DNA from: JALZKA01 sp963786495
GTDB lineage: Bacteria; Actinomycetota; Thermoleophilia; Solirubrobacterales; 70-9
Reading direction: 5' to 3'
NCBI GenBank assembly: GCA_963786495.1
Contig: CAWAZL010000004.1
Coordinates: 186,001-250,000 of the forward strand
DNA: 64,000 nucleotides
The notes beneath the pieces were generated by a model. It was not told where the DNA came from. It saw only the letters and a program-made list of their open reading frames with translations, and did not search any database. The position numbers were made by a program, and so were the translations under genes. Shown here one piece after another: positions 35,979-44,610 of the stretch; position 1 is the stretch's first letter; each line of letters begins with the position of its first letter.

Positions 35979-36629
35979 ATGCGGGTCCACATGCTTCGCC
36001 ACGCGCAGTCCGTCTCAAACGCCCAGAAGGAGGCGGCGACGCTTTCCGATGAAGAGGGCGACCGCCTGACCGAACGCGGTTGGGAACAGGCGCGAACCGC
36101 TGCTCGCGCGCTCGACGGGTTCGGCATTACCCGGCTGATCGCCAGTCCGATGCGCCGCGCCCAGGAGACCGCGCAGCCCATCTCCGAGGCCCTCGGCATT
36201 CCGGTCGAAACGGACGACGAGATCTACGAGCTTCGCGAGGAGGAGGGATACGGGCTCCTGTCGCCCGAGGAGCAGAAGCTCAGGCGGTGGTCCGAGTGGA
36301 TGGTCCAGCACGCCGACGACCCGACCTACGCGCCACCCGGCGCCGATTCCTTTCAGGGCATGCGCGAGCGGGCGCGCGGGCTCATGCAGCGGATGCAATC
36401 AGACGAGGGGAATCCTCTTGTCATCACGCACGGCATCCTCCTGCGCTTCATCCTGATCGACCTTTTGCTGGGCGACCGCTTCGGGCCTGCCGACGCTGCC
36501 CGCCTGTGGCAGATGCGAACGGTCAATTGCGGTCTCAGCGCGTTCGACTATCGCGTGGCGCACCGGGTGGCGGATCACGATGCGGACGACTGGCAGTGCG
36601 CGATGTGGATGCAGCCGCTAGGCGACTGA
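35979..36629 (+). CDS. Histidine phosphatase (phosphoglycerate-mutase superfamily)
   Basis: This 216-residue protein has the LRHAQS motif (residues 6-11) in place of the usual RHGE, with the phospho-acceptor His8. It also has SPMRRAQETAQ and a late THGILLR motif with the second catalytic histidine. The fold is that of cofactor-dependent mutases and broad phosphatases; the substrate is unknown. The protein has no signal peptide and starts 13 bases after the tadC stop. Confidence 0.87.
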   Translation: MRVHMLRHAQSVSNAQKEAATLSDEEGDRLTERGWEQARTAARALDGFGITRLIASPMRRAQETAQPISEALGIPVETDDEIYELREEEGYGLLSPEEQKLRRWSEWMVQHADDPTYAPPGADSFQGMRERARGLMQRMQSDEGNPLVITHGILLRFILIDLLLGDRFGPADAARLWQMRTVNCGLSAFDYRVAHRVADHDADDWQCAMWMQPLGD

Positions 36630-36644
36630 CCGAGGGGGGCGTGC

Positions 36645-37580
36645 CTACTCGCACGCCTCCTCGTCGAGGCGCCTGGCGATGACCGCTGCGTCCTGGCAAA
36701 AGCGGTCGAGCTCGTCCGCCGTCTTTAGGTGGCCCTTGATGTTGGCGACGTAGGCGCCCGCCATCAGCTCGAAGGCGACGCCCTTATGGGCCTCCTCGCC
36801 GAGCCAGACGATGAAGGTGGGGCTGAAGACCCGGCGCGCCTTCACCATGTCGTCGTTCCTGCCCGTGAAGATCTCGAACTTCTTGTCCGCCAGCTCGGAC
36901 TCGATCTCGACGCGCTGACGGGAGCGGAAGACGTCCTCGGCGCCGTCCAGGAAGCGGAAGCCCGCGCGGCGCTGAAGCGCAAGCTCGGAGAGGAACGGCG
37001 CCGTCTCGGGAAGCTGTGAGACAGCAACGGTGTAGTGGTAGTAAGTGGTGTCGCGGTTGCCGTTCGAGTCCGTGGAGGTCTCCTCGAACGTGTAGTGGGC
37101 GAGTGAGCCGGAGAGCCCGCCGGGCAAGAGCCCGTTGAAGATCTCGTCCGTGTAGCGGCGATCGCCGCGGCGAAGCAGAGGGGAGACGGGGGGCAGGCTG
37201 CCCTTGCCGCCGATTCGGGTGAGCCCACGGCTCTGCGCATAAGCGGTAAAGAAGTCGTTGGCCGCCTGGTTCGAAGCGATCAGGTAAACGACGAGAAGGG
37301 CCAGCAGGAGCACGACGACGGCGCCGCCTCCTCCGATCGCGATGCTGCCTCCGGCGGTCGCTCCGGCGATCAGCACGGTAATCGCGAGTACCCAGGTGAT
37401 GCCGAGCACCCAGACGTTCTTGAAGAGCGAGCCGAAACGCTTGCCGCGGGTGGCGCTGGCGGAGACGGGTGGCAGTTCCTGCGCGGGCGCGTCCTCGACG
37501 AGGCCGCCCTCGGGGACGCCGGCTTCCGAGAGCTCCTCGGAGCCGGGCGGCGGCTCAGATGTGGGGGTCGCTTCGCTCAT
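36645..37580 (-). CDS. Membrane protein with soluble C-terminal domain (DUF3137-like)
   Basis: This 311-residue protein has a Pro/Glu-rich cytoplasmic N-terminus (about 1-50), two membrane helices (about 53-72 and 80-100) and a soluble domain of about 200 residues. The last domain includes YTVAVSQLPETAPFLSELALQ and EVFRSRQRVEIES-like segments. It may be a DUF3137-type protein, but the identification is weak. It converges on the phosphatase gene and is divergent from the mraZ leader. Confidence 0.7.
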   Translation of the reverse strand: MSEATPTSEPPPGSEELSEAGVPEGGLVEDAPAQELPPVSASATRGKRFGSLFKNVWVLGITWVLAITVLIAGATAGGSIAIGGGGAVVVLLLALLVVYLIASNQAANDFFTAYAQSRGLTRIGGKGSLPPVSPLLRRGDRRYTDEIFNGLLPGGLSGSLAHYTFEETSTDSNGNRDTTYYHYTVAVSQLPETAPFLSELALQRRAGFRFLDGAEDVFRSRQRVEIESELADKKFEIFTGRNDDMVKARRVFSPTFIVWLGEEAHKGVAFELMAGAYVANIKGHLKTADELDRFCQDAAVIARRLDEEACE

Positions 37581-37783
37581 CGGGAGCGCCAGACTACAGC
37601 CGCGAGACGACGGCGGAGTCCTCCGAGGTGCAATTGCGGTTGCAGATTGCGGGGGTCAGGAGGACCGGTCGGTGCGTCGCAGGGCTGCGTCAAAACCCGC
37701 ATTGCAAAGCCACAAACGGCGAATCTCAGGGCGGGGTAGCAGTTCCGTCCGACGGACCGTGTCCAATCCCGCGCACGCAAATG
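37581..37783 (+). other. Upstream gap of the dcw cluster
   Basis: About 200 bases lie between the membrane-protein start and the MraZ box array. Small frames here have no coherent composition, and I see no gene. The stretch is likely to contain the divergent promoter for the minus-strand gene. Confidence 0.5.
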
Positions 37784-37818
37784 TGTTGCGAAGTGGGGCG
37801 TTGTGGGTTACTGTGGCG
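37784..37818 (+). promoter_or_regulatory. MraZ box array
   Basis: TGGGG (37794-37798), TGGGT (37804-37808) and TGGCG (37814-37818) are spaced by exactly five bases, with a weaker TGTTG at 37784. In Escherichia coli, MraZ binds TGGGN repeats separated by five bases upstream of its own operon. The array lies about 100 bases before mraZ. It should be the autoregulatory operator for the dcw cluster. Confidence 0.85.
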
Positions 37819-37834
37819 CTTCAAGTTGACCGAA

Positions 37835-37875
37835 GGCCGGGGCGGTGAGGCTCCTCCCACCTCATCGTCCCGGCC
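37835..37875 (+). ncRNA. Strong hairpin in the mraZ leader
   Basis: The arms GGCCGGGGCGGTGAGG (37835-37850) and CCTCATCGTCCCGGCC (37860-37875) form a 16-pair stem. Two of the pairs are G-U wobbles that fit RNA rather than DNA symmetry. The loop is CTCCTCCCA. It lies between the MraZ boxes and the mraZ start and recalls the mraW RNA motif described from Actinobacteria; I cannot confirm the consensus from memory. Confidence 0.55.
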
Positions 37876-37916
37876 CCAAGTCGCTCCCACCACTTCGACA
37901 AAGGATCACCGAGACC

Positions 37917-38363
37917 TTGGCCTTCCGCGGACAGCATGAGCACAGTCTCGACGCGAAGGATCGCCTGACGATTCCGTCGAAGCTCCGCGCGCAGCTCGCC
38001 GAGGGCGTGGTCATCTCCGCCTCCTTCGACCCCTGTGTCGAGATTCATCCCGCATCCGGCTTCGCCGCATACGCCGCGAAGGTCGAGAGCGGCCTCAACC
38101 CGCTCGGCGAAAAGGCGCGCATGATCCGCCGGCGGATCCACTCGGGGGCGCAGGACGAGCAGCTCGATTCCGCGGGCCGCGTGAAGATCCCCAGGCACCT
38201 GATCAAGCACGGCGACCTTTCAGGCGCCTGCATGATCGTCGGCGCCGACACCCACCTCGAGGTTTGGAGCCCGGACCGCTGGTCCGAACAGGCCGCCGCC
38301 ATGGATGCCGAGGCAGGTGCCGTCGCCGAAGAACTCGCGGCCGGTGATTGGCCGGCCCGCTGA
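37917..38363 (+). CDS. mraZ: Transcriptional regulator MraZ
   Basis: The TTG at 37917 starts AFRGQHEHSLDAKDRLTIPSKLR, the typical N-terminus of MraZ after the initiator. The open frame extends back to 37845 but that part is not MraZ-like. An AAGGA ribosome site lies 11 bases upstream. The 148-residue protein has two SpoVT/AbrB-like domains (about 1-55 and 75-130; second repeat DEQLDSAGRVKIPRHLIKHG). It should bind the TGGGN array at 37784-37818 and control the cluster. Confidence 0.93.
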   Translation: MAFRGQHEHSLDAKDRLTIPSKLRAQLAEGVVISASFDPCVEIHPASGFAAYAAKVESGLNPLGEKARMIRRRIHSGAQDEQLDSAGRVKIPRHLIKHGDLSGACMIVGADTHLEVWSPDRWSEQAAAMDAEAGAVAEELAAGDWPAR

Positions 38364-38365
38364 GA

Positions 38366-39352
38366 ATGGACACACTCACCTACATGCCCATCGAGCACGT
38401 CCCAGTCCTCGCAAACGAGCTTGTCGCCGTCACCGACCCGCAGCCCGGCAACGTGGCCGTCGACTGCACCTTCGGAGGCGGCGGGCACGCGCGCCTGTTC
38501 GCGGACCGGATCGGGCCGACGGGCCGCCTGATCGCGATCGACCGCGACCCGACGGCGCGCGAGCGCTTCGAGTCGCTCCAACCCGACCTTGCGTGCGAGG
38601 CCACCTTCAGCCACGGCGACTTCGCGGACGTCCTGCCCGCGCTCGCGGCCGAAGGCGTCGTCCCCGACATCGTCTACATGGACCTTGGCGTCTCTTCGAT
38701 GCAGCTCGACGCCTGGGAGCGTGGGTTCTCCTACTCCTACGACGCGCCGCTTGACATGCGGATGGATCCCACGCAGACCCTTTCCGCGCGCGACGTGGTG
38801 AACGACTGGCCCGAGGATCGCCTGGCAGCGACCCTCAAAGAGCTCGGTGAAGAGCGCCACGCCCGCTCGATCGCGCGAGAGATCATCGCGCGGCGCCCGT
38901 TTGAGACCACCTCCGAGCTGGTGGACGCGATCCGCGACGCGGTGCCTGCGGCGTATCGCTTCGGGCGCGGACATCCCGCCAAGCGCACCTTCCAGGCGAT
39001 CCGCATCGCCGTGAACGGCGAATTGGAGTCGGTCGATCGCGCGCTCCCGGCGGCTTGGGACCTCCTGCCCGTCGGCGGACGGCTGGCGGCAATCTCCTTC
39101 CACTCGCTCGAGGACAGGCGGGTGAAGAGGTTCCTCGCGGCGCTCGCAAAGGGCTGCGTGTGCCCGCCGGAGTTGCCGGTCTGCGTCTGCGGCCACGAGC
39201 CCGAGGCTGAGCTCCTGACGCGTCGCGCAGTTGCTCCTTCGGAGGCCGAGGCGGAAGCCAATCCGCGCTCTCGCTCGGCGCACCTGCGGGCCGCAACCAA
39301 GCTTTCCGCTGCAAATCCCGAAAAGGAAGGCACCGGCATAACGCCGAACTGA
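38366..39352 (+). CDS. rsmH: 16S rRNA (cytosine-1402-N4)-methyltransferase RsmH
   Basis: This protein of about 328 residues has the SAM-binding motif VDCTFGGGGHARLF, the conserved DIVYMDLGVSSMQLD segment, FSYSYDAPLDMRMDP, and a late AISFHSLEDRRVKRF motif of RsmH/MraW. It methylates C1402 in the ribosomal decoding centre. Starts at 38366 or 38384 (MPIEHVPV) are both possible. It sits between mraZ and ftsL, as in most bacteria. Confidence 0.95.
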   Translation: MDTLTYMPIEHVPVLANELVAVTDPQPGNVAVDCTFGGGGHARLFADRIGPTGRLIAIDRDPTARERFESLQPDLACEATFSHGDFADVLPALAAEGVVPDIVYMDLGVSSMQLDAWERGFSYSYDAPLDMRMDPTQTLSARDVVNDWPEDRLAATLKELGEERHARSIAREIIARRPFETTSELVDAIRDAVPAAYRFGRGHPAKRTFQAIRIAVNGELESVDRALPAAWDLLPVGGRLAAISFHSLEDRRVKRFLAALAKGCVCPPELPVCVCGHEPEAELLTRRAVAPSEAEAEANPRSRSAHLRAATKLSAANPEKEGTGITPN

Positions 39353-39358
39353 ACCCGG

Positions 39359-40069
39359 ATGGCCCAGGCAGCTACAGCCCCTGCGCGCAGAGCTCCGGCA
39401 CGGTCGGGGGCTCCGCGACGCCGTCCCGCACGCGCCGCGACGGCTGCGGTCCGGCGACCGGTTGCCGTGCCTCGGGTGGCCGCGGCGCCCAGGGTCGGCT
39501 TTGCCGCGGCGGCCGTCGGCACGGTCACGACCATCGCCGATTCCGGCCTGGTCCTGGGCCTCACGCGGAGCCGACTTTGGATTGGCCTCCTCGGCTCGCT
39601 CCTGGTCGGCATCGTGGCCCTGAACGTCATGGCGCTTTCCTTCAATGCCGCGTCGTCCGAGACCGCAGGGCTGGCCGATGAGCTGCGCGAGGCCAACTCC
39701 GCGCTTCGGGCCGACATCGCGGACGGGCTTTCGAACGAACGGCTTCAGGAAGCCGCGGTTCGCATCGGCTTGGTCCCGCCCCAGGCAGCGTCGGTCCTGA
39801 TGCTGACGCCGGGAGGAGCGGACGCCGCGGAGGCTGCGCGCCGTCTCGAGCGCGGAGACTTCACGCTCGGCTCCACATACGTCGCTCCGGTTCCCGAGGT
39901 GGTCGAGACCCCCGTGGTCGACCCGGCGGCCGCCACCACCGATCCGGCGGCGGCCCTGCCGGCCACAGACCCGGCGGTGACGACGGATGAGCCCGCGACA
40001 GCGACGACCGACGTGACGACACAGACGACGCCGCTCATCCAGGAGGGCGGCGGCGGAGTCACCCCGTGA
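39359..40069 (+). CDS. FtsL-like cell-division protein
   Basis: This 236-residue protein has a long basic Ala/Pro-rich N-terminus, one membrane helix (about 73-92), a short coiled coil (about 95-125) with ETAGLADELREANSALRADIADGLS, and a Pro/Thr-rich C-terminal tail. That layout and position, between rsmH and the division PBP, are typical of actinobacterial FtsL. Sequence identity is low in this family, so the call rests on context. Its stop overlaps the next start. Confidence 0.8.
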   Translation: MAQAATAPARRAPARSGAPRRRPARAATAAVRRPVAVPRVAAAPRVGFAAAAVGTVTTIADSGLVLGLTRSRLWIGLLGSLLVGIVALNVMALSFNAASSETAGLADELREANSALRADIADGLSNERLQEAAVRIGLVPPQAASVLMLTPGGADAAEAARRLERGDFTLGSTYVAPVPEVVETPVVDPAAATTDPAAALPATDPAVTTDEPATATTDVTTQTTPLIQEGGGGVTP

Positions 40070-41739
40070 GCCTGGTCGACCGACGCCTCGGCCTGCTCTT
40101 CGCCTGCTTCCTCCTTCTCTTCTCGATCGCTCTCATCCGGGCCGCATGGCTCCAGGCGGTCCAGGGTGGCGATCTCCGCGCAGACGCGCAGAGCCAGCAA
40201 ACCGAGATGGTCGAGATCCCGGGAGTCCGGGGAACGATCGAAGACCGCACCGGCGACGATCTCGCTCTTTCGGAGGACGCGGCAAGCGTTTTCGCGACGC
40301 CGTACCAGGTCGAGAACGCGCCCCGCACGGCATCGAAGCTTGCCGAAGCGCTCGGGAAGGACGACTCGGAGATCCTAGAGCTGATCTCGAACCGCGAGTC
40401 GGGCTTCGAGTACCTGGCGCGCAAAGTTGACCTCTCGACCGCCGATGCGATCGAGGAGATGGCGCTTCCGGGAATCGGCCTTCTGCCCGACAGCCGGCGC
40501 GTCTATCCCGAGGGTGAGCTTGCCTCGCAGGTGATCGGCACCGTCGGGATCGACAACCAGGGTCTGACCGGGCTCGAGGCTGCGCAGGACGAGATCCTGG
40601 GCGGCGCGGACGGGGAGCGGCTCGTGACGTACGACGCCCTCGGCGCCGAGCTCGAGCGCTCGACCACCGATCCATCAGCCGCCGGCTCGGACCTAAAGCT
40701 CACGATTGACGCCTCAATTCAGGCCAAGACCGAGCTTGTGATCAAAAACATCGGCGAGGCCTCGCAGCCGCTCGGCGCCACCGCGATCGTCATGGATCCG
40801 CAGACTTCCGAGATCCTCGCGATGGCCAACTGGCCGAGCGTGGACCCCTACAACCTCGACGAGGCGGAGCCCAAGGACCTCACGAACATGGCCACGAGCT
40901 TCACCTACGAGCCTGGCTCCACCTTCAAGGCCTTCACCGTCGGCGCCTCGCTCGAGGAGGGCCTGATCACCCCGAAGACGCCGTTCAACCTGCCGCCGGT
41001 GCTCCAGGTGGCTGACCGGACCATCGAGGAATCCCACCCGCGCGGCTACGCGACGATGACCGTCGCGGACATCCTCGCCCAGTCCTCGAACGTCGGCGCA
41101 GTCACTATCGGTATGGAGCTCAACGAGAAGCGCGGCGACGACACGTTCGACGGGTGGATTCGGCAGTTCGGCTTCGGGACGCCGACGGGTATCGACTTCC
41201 CTGGCGAGGAGCAGGGCATCGTGCTCGAGCCGAAGGAGTACTCGGGATCGTCGATGGGCAACCTGCCGCTCGGCCAGGGCCTCTCGGTGACTCCCATCCA
41301 GATGGCGAACGCTTACGCGGCGATCGCAAACGGCGGCATCCTCCGCACGCCCAAGCTGGTCCTCTCGGAGAACGGGGAGGCGGTCCCCTCCGACGAGGGC
41401 GTTCGCGTCATGTCCGAGCAGAACGCCGCGCGCCTGCGCGAGATGCTCGAGGGCGTTCTGGAGGCTGGAGGAACCGCGTCCGCGGTGGAGGTGCCCGGGT
41501 ACGTACTCGCCGGCAAGACGGGTACCGCCCAGAAGGTCGTGGACGGCCTGTATTCCGAGACCGACTACGTGGGCTCGTTCGTCGGCTTCGCTCCTGCCGA
41601 GGACCCGCGTCTCCTCGTCACCGTCGTCGTCGATTCGCCCACTGTGGGCAGCTATTACGGCGGCGACGTCGCCGCTCCAGCGTTCGGCGAGATCGCAAAC
41701 TTCGCGTTGCCGTACCTGGACGTACCGCCCGACCGGTAG
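40066..41739 (+). CDS. ftsI: Division penicillin-binding protein (FtsI/PBP3-type transpeptidase)
   Basis: This 557-residue class B PBP has an N-terminal anchor (about 7-28), a pedestal domain with RGTIEDRTGDDLA, and a transpeptidase domain. The catalytic serine is in STFK at 285-288, SSN at 340-342 and KTGT at 484-487. It cross-links septal peptidoglycan outside the membrane. The GTG at 40066 overlaps the ftsL stop (GTGA). Motif spacing is normal. No PASTA domain follows. Confidence 0.93.
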   Translation: MSLVDRRLGLLFACFLLLFSIALIRAAWLQAVQGGDLRADAQSQQTEMVEIPGVRGTIEDRTGDDLALSEDAASVFATPYQVENAPRTASKLAEALGKDDSEILELISNRESGFEYLARKVDLSTADAIEEMALPGIGLLPDSRRVYPEGELASQVIGTVGIDNQGLTGLEAAQDEILGGADGERLVTYDALGAELERSTTDPSAAGSDLKLTIDASIQAKTELVIKNIGEASQPLGATAIVMDPQTSEILAMANWPSVDPYNLDEAEPKDLTNMATSFTYEPGSTFKAFTVGASLEEGLITPKTPFNLPPVLQVADRTIEESHPRGYATMTVADILAQSSNVGAVTIGMELNEKRGDDTFDGWIRQFGFGTPTGIDFPGEEQGIVLEPKEYSGSSMGNLPLGQGLSVTPIQMANAYAAIANGGILRTPKLVLSENGEAVPSDEGVRVMSEQNAARLREMLEGVLEAGGTASAVEVPGYVLAGKTGTAQKVVDGLYSETDYVGSFVGFAPAEDPRLLVTVVVDSPTVGSYYGGDVAAPAFGEIANFALPYLDVPPDR

Positions 41740-41773
41740 GTCGCAGCCGCACCGCCTCTTAGAATCGCCCGCG

Positions 41774-43258
41774 ATGGAGCTCCGCGAGGTGCTGGAAGGC
41801 GTGCATGCCGAGATCGACGGCGACGGCGCCGTCCAGATCTCCGATCTCGCCTTGGACAACCGCAAGGCCGGACCCGGGACGCTCTTCTTCTGCGTGCCGG
41901 GCGCCACCGCCGACGGCCACGACTTCGCGTCGGCGGCCGTCGATGCGGGCGCTTCGGCGCTGGTAGTCGAGCGGCGGCTGGGGCTCGGGGTACCGGAAGC
42001 GCTGGTCGCGGACGCGCGCGGGGCGATGGCGCCGGCAGCAGTCAACTTCAACGGCGACCCGACGGCCGAGCTGCGCGTCGCGGGGATCACCGGCACGAAC
42101 GGCAAGACGACCACCGCGTTCCTGGTCCGCCACATCCTCGAGCGGACGGGCACGCAGACCGGCCTGCTGGGAACGGTCAAGAGCGTCGTCGGCGGCGTCG
42201 AGGCCGAGGTCGAGCGGACGACCCCCGAGGCGATCGACCTGCAGGCCACGTTCCGCGCGATGCTCGATGCCGGCGACAGGGCCTGCGCGATGGAGGTTTC
42301 CTCGCACGCGCTGCGGCTCGGCAGGTCGAGCGGGATCACGTTCACGGTCGGTGTCTTCACGAACCTGACCCAGGACCACCTCGACTTCCACGACGACATG
42401 GAGGACTACTTCACGGCCAAGCGCATGCTGTTCGAGGGCGAGGGCAGGCCACCCGTCGCCGTAGTGAACGTCGACGACGCGTACGGGCGCCGCCTGGCCG
42501 GCGAGATCGCCGAGGCGTATGGCGACGGTCTGGTCACCTTCTCGGCATCGGGGAACGACGCGGTCCTGAAGGCCGTGGACGTCGAGTTCGACTCCGCCGG
42601 TTCGCGCTTCCTCGTCCAGGGACCGTTCGGGGAGGCGGCGGTCGCGATGCCGTTGCCCGGCGATTTCAACGTCGAGAACGCCCTCGCCGCGCTGGGTGCC
42701 GCCGCGGCCCTCGGCGCCGACGAGCACGAGGCGGCGCATGCGCTCGAGAACGCCGACCGCGTGCCGGGCAGGATGGAGCCGATCGACGTCGGGCAACCCT
42801 TCGCCGTCCTCGTGGACTACGCGCACACGCCGGACTCGCTCTTGAACGTGCTGGAGGCGGCGAGACGGCTCACGCCCGCTCCGGGCAAGGTCATCTGCGT
42901 ATTCGGCTGCGGCGGCGACCGCGACCGCGACAAGCGCCCCCAGATGGGCGAGATCGCAGCGCGTCTGGCGGACGTGCCGGTCGTCACCTCTGACAACCCG
43001 CGCTCCGAAGACCCGGTTGCGATCGTCGCCGAGATCACCGCCGGCATGACCGGCCGCGACGACGTGCGCGTAGAAGTGGACCGCCGGGCCGCGATCCGCG
43101 GCGCCTTCGAGCTCGCCGCGGAGGGCGACACCGTCGTGATCGCCGGCAAGGGCCACGAGCAGGGTCAGGAGTTCGAGGGCGGGCGGAAGATCCCGTTCGA
43201 CGACCGCGAGGTCGCGCGCGCCGAGCTCGAAGAGCTGGGCGCCGGGCGGGCTGCATGA
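41774..43258 (+). CDS. murE: UDP-MurNAc-tripeptide synthetase MurE
   Basis: This 494-residue Mur ligase has the ATP-binding GTNGKTT at 107-113, the conserved FTNLTQDHLDFH segment, and a DNPR motif in the C-terminal domain. DNPR is the motif of the meso-diaminopimelate-adding enzymes, so the wall probably contains meso-DAP. The start at 41774 is the only good ATG before the N-terminal domain. Its stop overlaps murF. Confidence 0.95.
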   Translation: MELREVLEGVHAEIDGDGAVQISDLALDNRKAGPGTLFFCVPGATADGHDFASAAVDAGASALVVERRLGLGVPEALVADARGAMAPAAVNFNGDPTAELRVAGITGTNGKTTTAFLVRHILERTGTQTGLLGTVKSVVGGVEAEVERTTPEAIDLQATFRAMLDAGDRACAMEVSSHALRLGRSSGITFTVGVFTNLTQDHLDFHDDMEDYFTAKRMLFEGEGRPPVAVVNVDDAYGRRLAGEIAEAYGDGLVTFSASGNDAVLKAVDVEFDSAGSRFLVQGPFGEAAVAMPLPGDFNVENALAALGAAAALGADEHEAAHALENADRVPGRMEPIDVGQPFAVLVDYAHTPDSLLNVLEAARRLTPAPGKVICVFGCGGDRDRDKRPQMGEIAARLADVPVVTSDNPRSEDPVAIVAEITAGMTGRDDVRVEVDRRAAIRGAFELAAEGDTVVIAGKGHEQGQEFEGGRKIPFDDREVARAELEELGAGRAA

Positions 43259-44610
43259 TCGACCTCGCGCCAGAGCGGATCGCCGATGCGGCCGGCCTCG
43301 ATGTTCTCGCCGAGGGGCCGCAGGGCCGGCCCGAGCGCGCGGTCATCGACTCGCGCGAAGTGACGCTGGGGGACCTCTTCTTCGGGCTCCCCGGCGAACA
43401 TGCCGACGGGGGCGAGTTCGCTTCAGGGGCGCTGGCGGACGGGGCCTGGGGAGTCGTTTGCCTGCCGCAGCACGCCAGGACGGCTGTGCGGGAGGGTCGC
43501 AACGGATGGGTGTTCTCCGCTTCCAACCCGCTTGCCGCGCTCCAGGCGCTCGCCCGCGAGTGGCGGTGGGAGCTCGAGCCGAAGGTGGTCGGCATCACCG
43601 GCTCGACCGGGAAGACGTCGGTCAAGGACATCGCGAAGACGCTCTTGCCGTTCCGCGTCCAGGCGAGCCCTGAGAACTACAACACCGAGATCGGCCTGCC
43701 GCTGGCGATCCTGGCGGCCCAGCCGGGCACGGAGGTCCTGGTGCTGGAGATGGCGATGCGCGGCGTCGGCCAGATCGCGGAGCTGTGCGAGATCGCGGAG
43801 CCCGACGTCGGCGTCATCACAAACGTCGGACCGGTCCACCTGGAGCTTCTCGGGACGATCGAGGCGATCGCCGAGGCGAAGGCAGAGATCTTGAAGGGCC
43901 TGGGACCCGATGGCAGGGCGATCGTGCCGGTCCAGGCCGAGGCGCTCGAACCTCACCTCGGTGACGCGCTGGATGTCCTCACATTCGGGCCTGGTGGCGA
44001 CATCCACGCGGTCGAAACGTCGATCTCGGGGCGCTCGGCCGACGTCCGGGTGGGCACTCCCGCGGGCGAACAGCGCTTCGTATTGCCCTTCGCCGAGAGC
44101 TACAACGTTCAAAACGCGCTGGCCGCGATCGCGGTCGGCGTTTCGCTCGGCGCGGACCTGGGCGCGATGGCACGTCGGGCCGCAGACATAACCTTCTCGC
44201 GCCTCCGCGGTGAGCACCACGAGCTCGGCGGCGGCATCACGCTCGTGAACGACTGCTACAACGCCAACCCGATCTCGATGCACGCCGCGCTTGAAAGCCT
44301 GGCCGAGATGCCCGCCTCAGGCCGCAAGGTCGCCGTCCTGGGCGGCATGGCGGAGCTGGGCCCTGACGCCGCCAGGTACCACCGCGAGATCGGCTCCCTG
44401 GCTCGCGGCCTGGGGATCGCACCCGTGATCGGCGTCGGCGAGATGGCGCGTGACTACGCGCCCGACGAGTGGGCGGCCGATCCCGCAGCGGCGGTAGAGC
44501 TGGCTGACGATCTCCTCGCCGACGGCGACGTGATCCTGGTCAAGGGCTCGCGCTCCGTCGGCCTCGAACAATTCTCAGACGAGCTGATCGGCAGGCGCGC
44601 CGATGGCTGA
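43255..44610 (+). CDS. murF: UDP-MurNAc-pentapeptide synthetase MurF
   Basis: This 451-residue Mur ligase has GSTGKTS at 116-122, an ENYNTEIGLPL segment and an NDCYNANPISM motif in the central domain. It adds D-Ala-D-Ala to the tripeptide. The ATG overlaps the murE stop, and the gene's stop overlaps mraY by 8 bases. Confidence 0.95.
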   Translation: MIDLAPERIADAAGLDVLAEGPQGRPERAVIDSREVTLGDLFFGLPGEHADGGEFASGALADGAWGVVCLPQHARTAVREGRNGWVFSASNPLAALQALAREWRWELEPKVVGITGSTGKTSVKDIAKTLLPFRVQASPENYNTEIGLPLAILAAQPGTEVLVLEMAMRGVGQIAELCEIAEPDVGVITNVGPVHLELLGTIEAIAEAKAEILKGLGPDGRAIVPVQAEALEPHLGDALDVLTFGPGGDIHAVETSISGRSADVRVGTPAGEQRFVLPFAESYNVQNALAAIAVGVSLGADLGAMARRAADITFSRLRGEHHELGGGITLVNDCYNANPISMHAALESLAEMPASGRKVAVLGGMAELGPDAARYHREIGSLARGLGIAPVIGVGEMARDYAPDEWAADPAAAVELADDLLADGDVILVKGSRSVGLEQFSDELIGRRADG

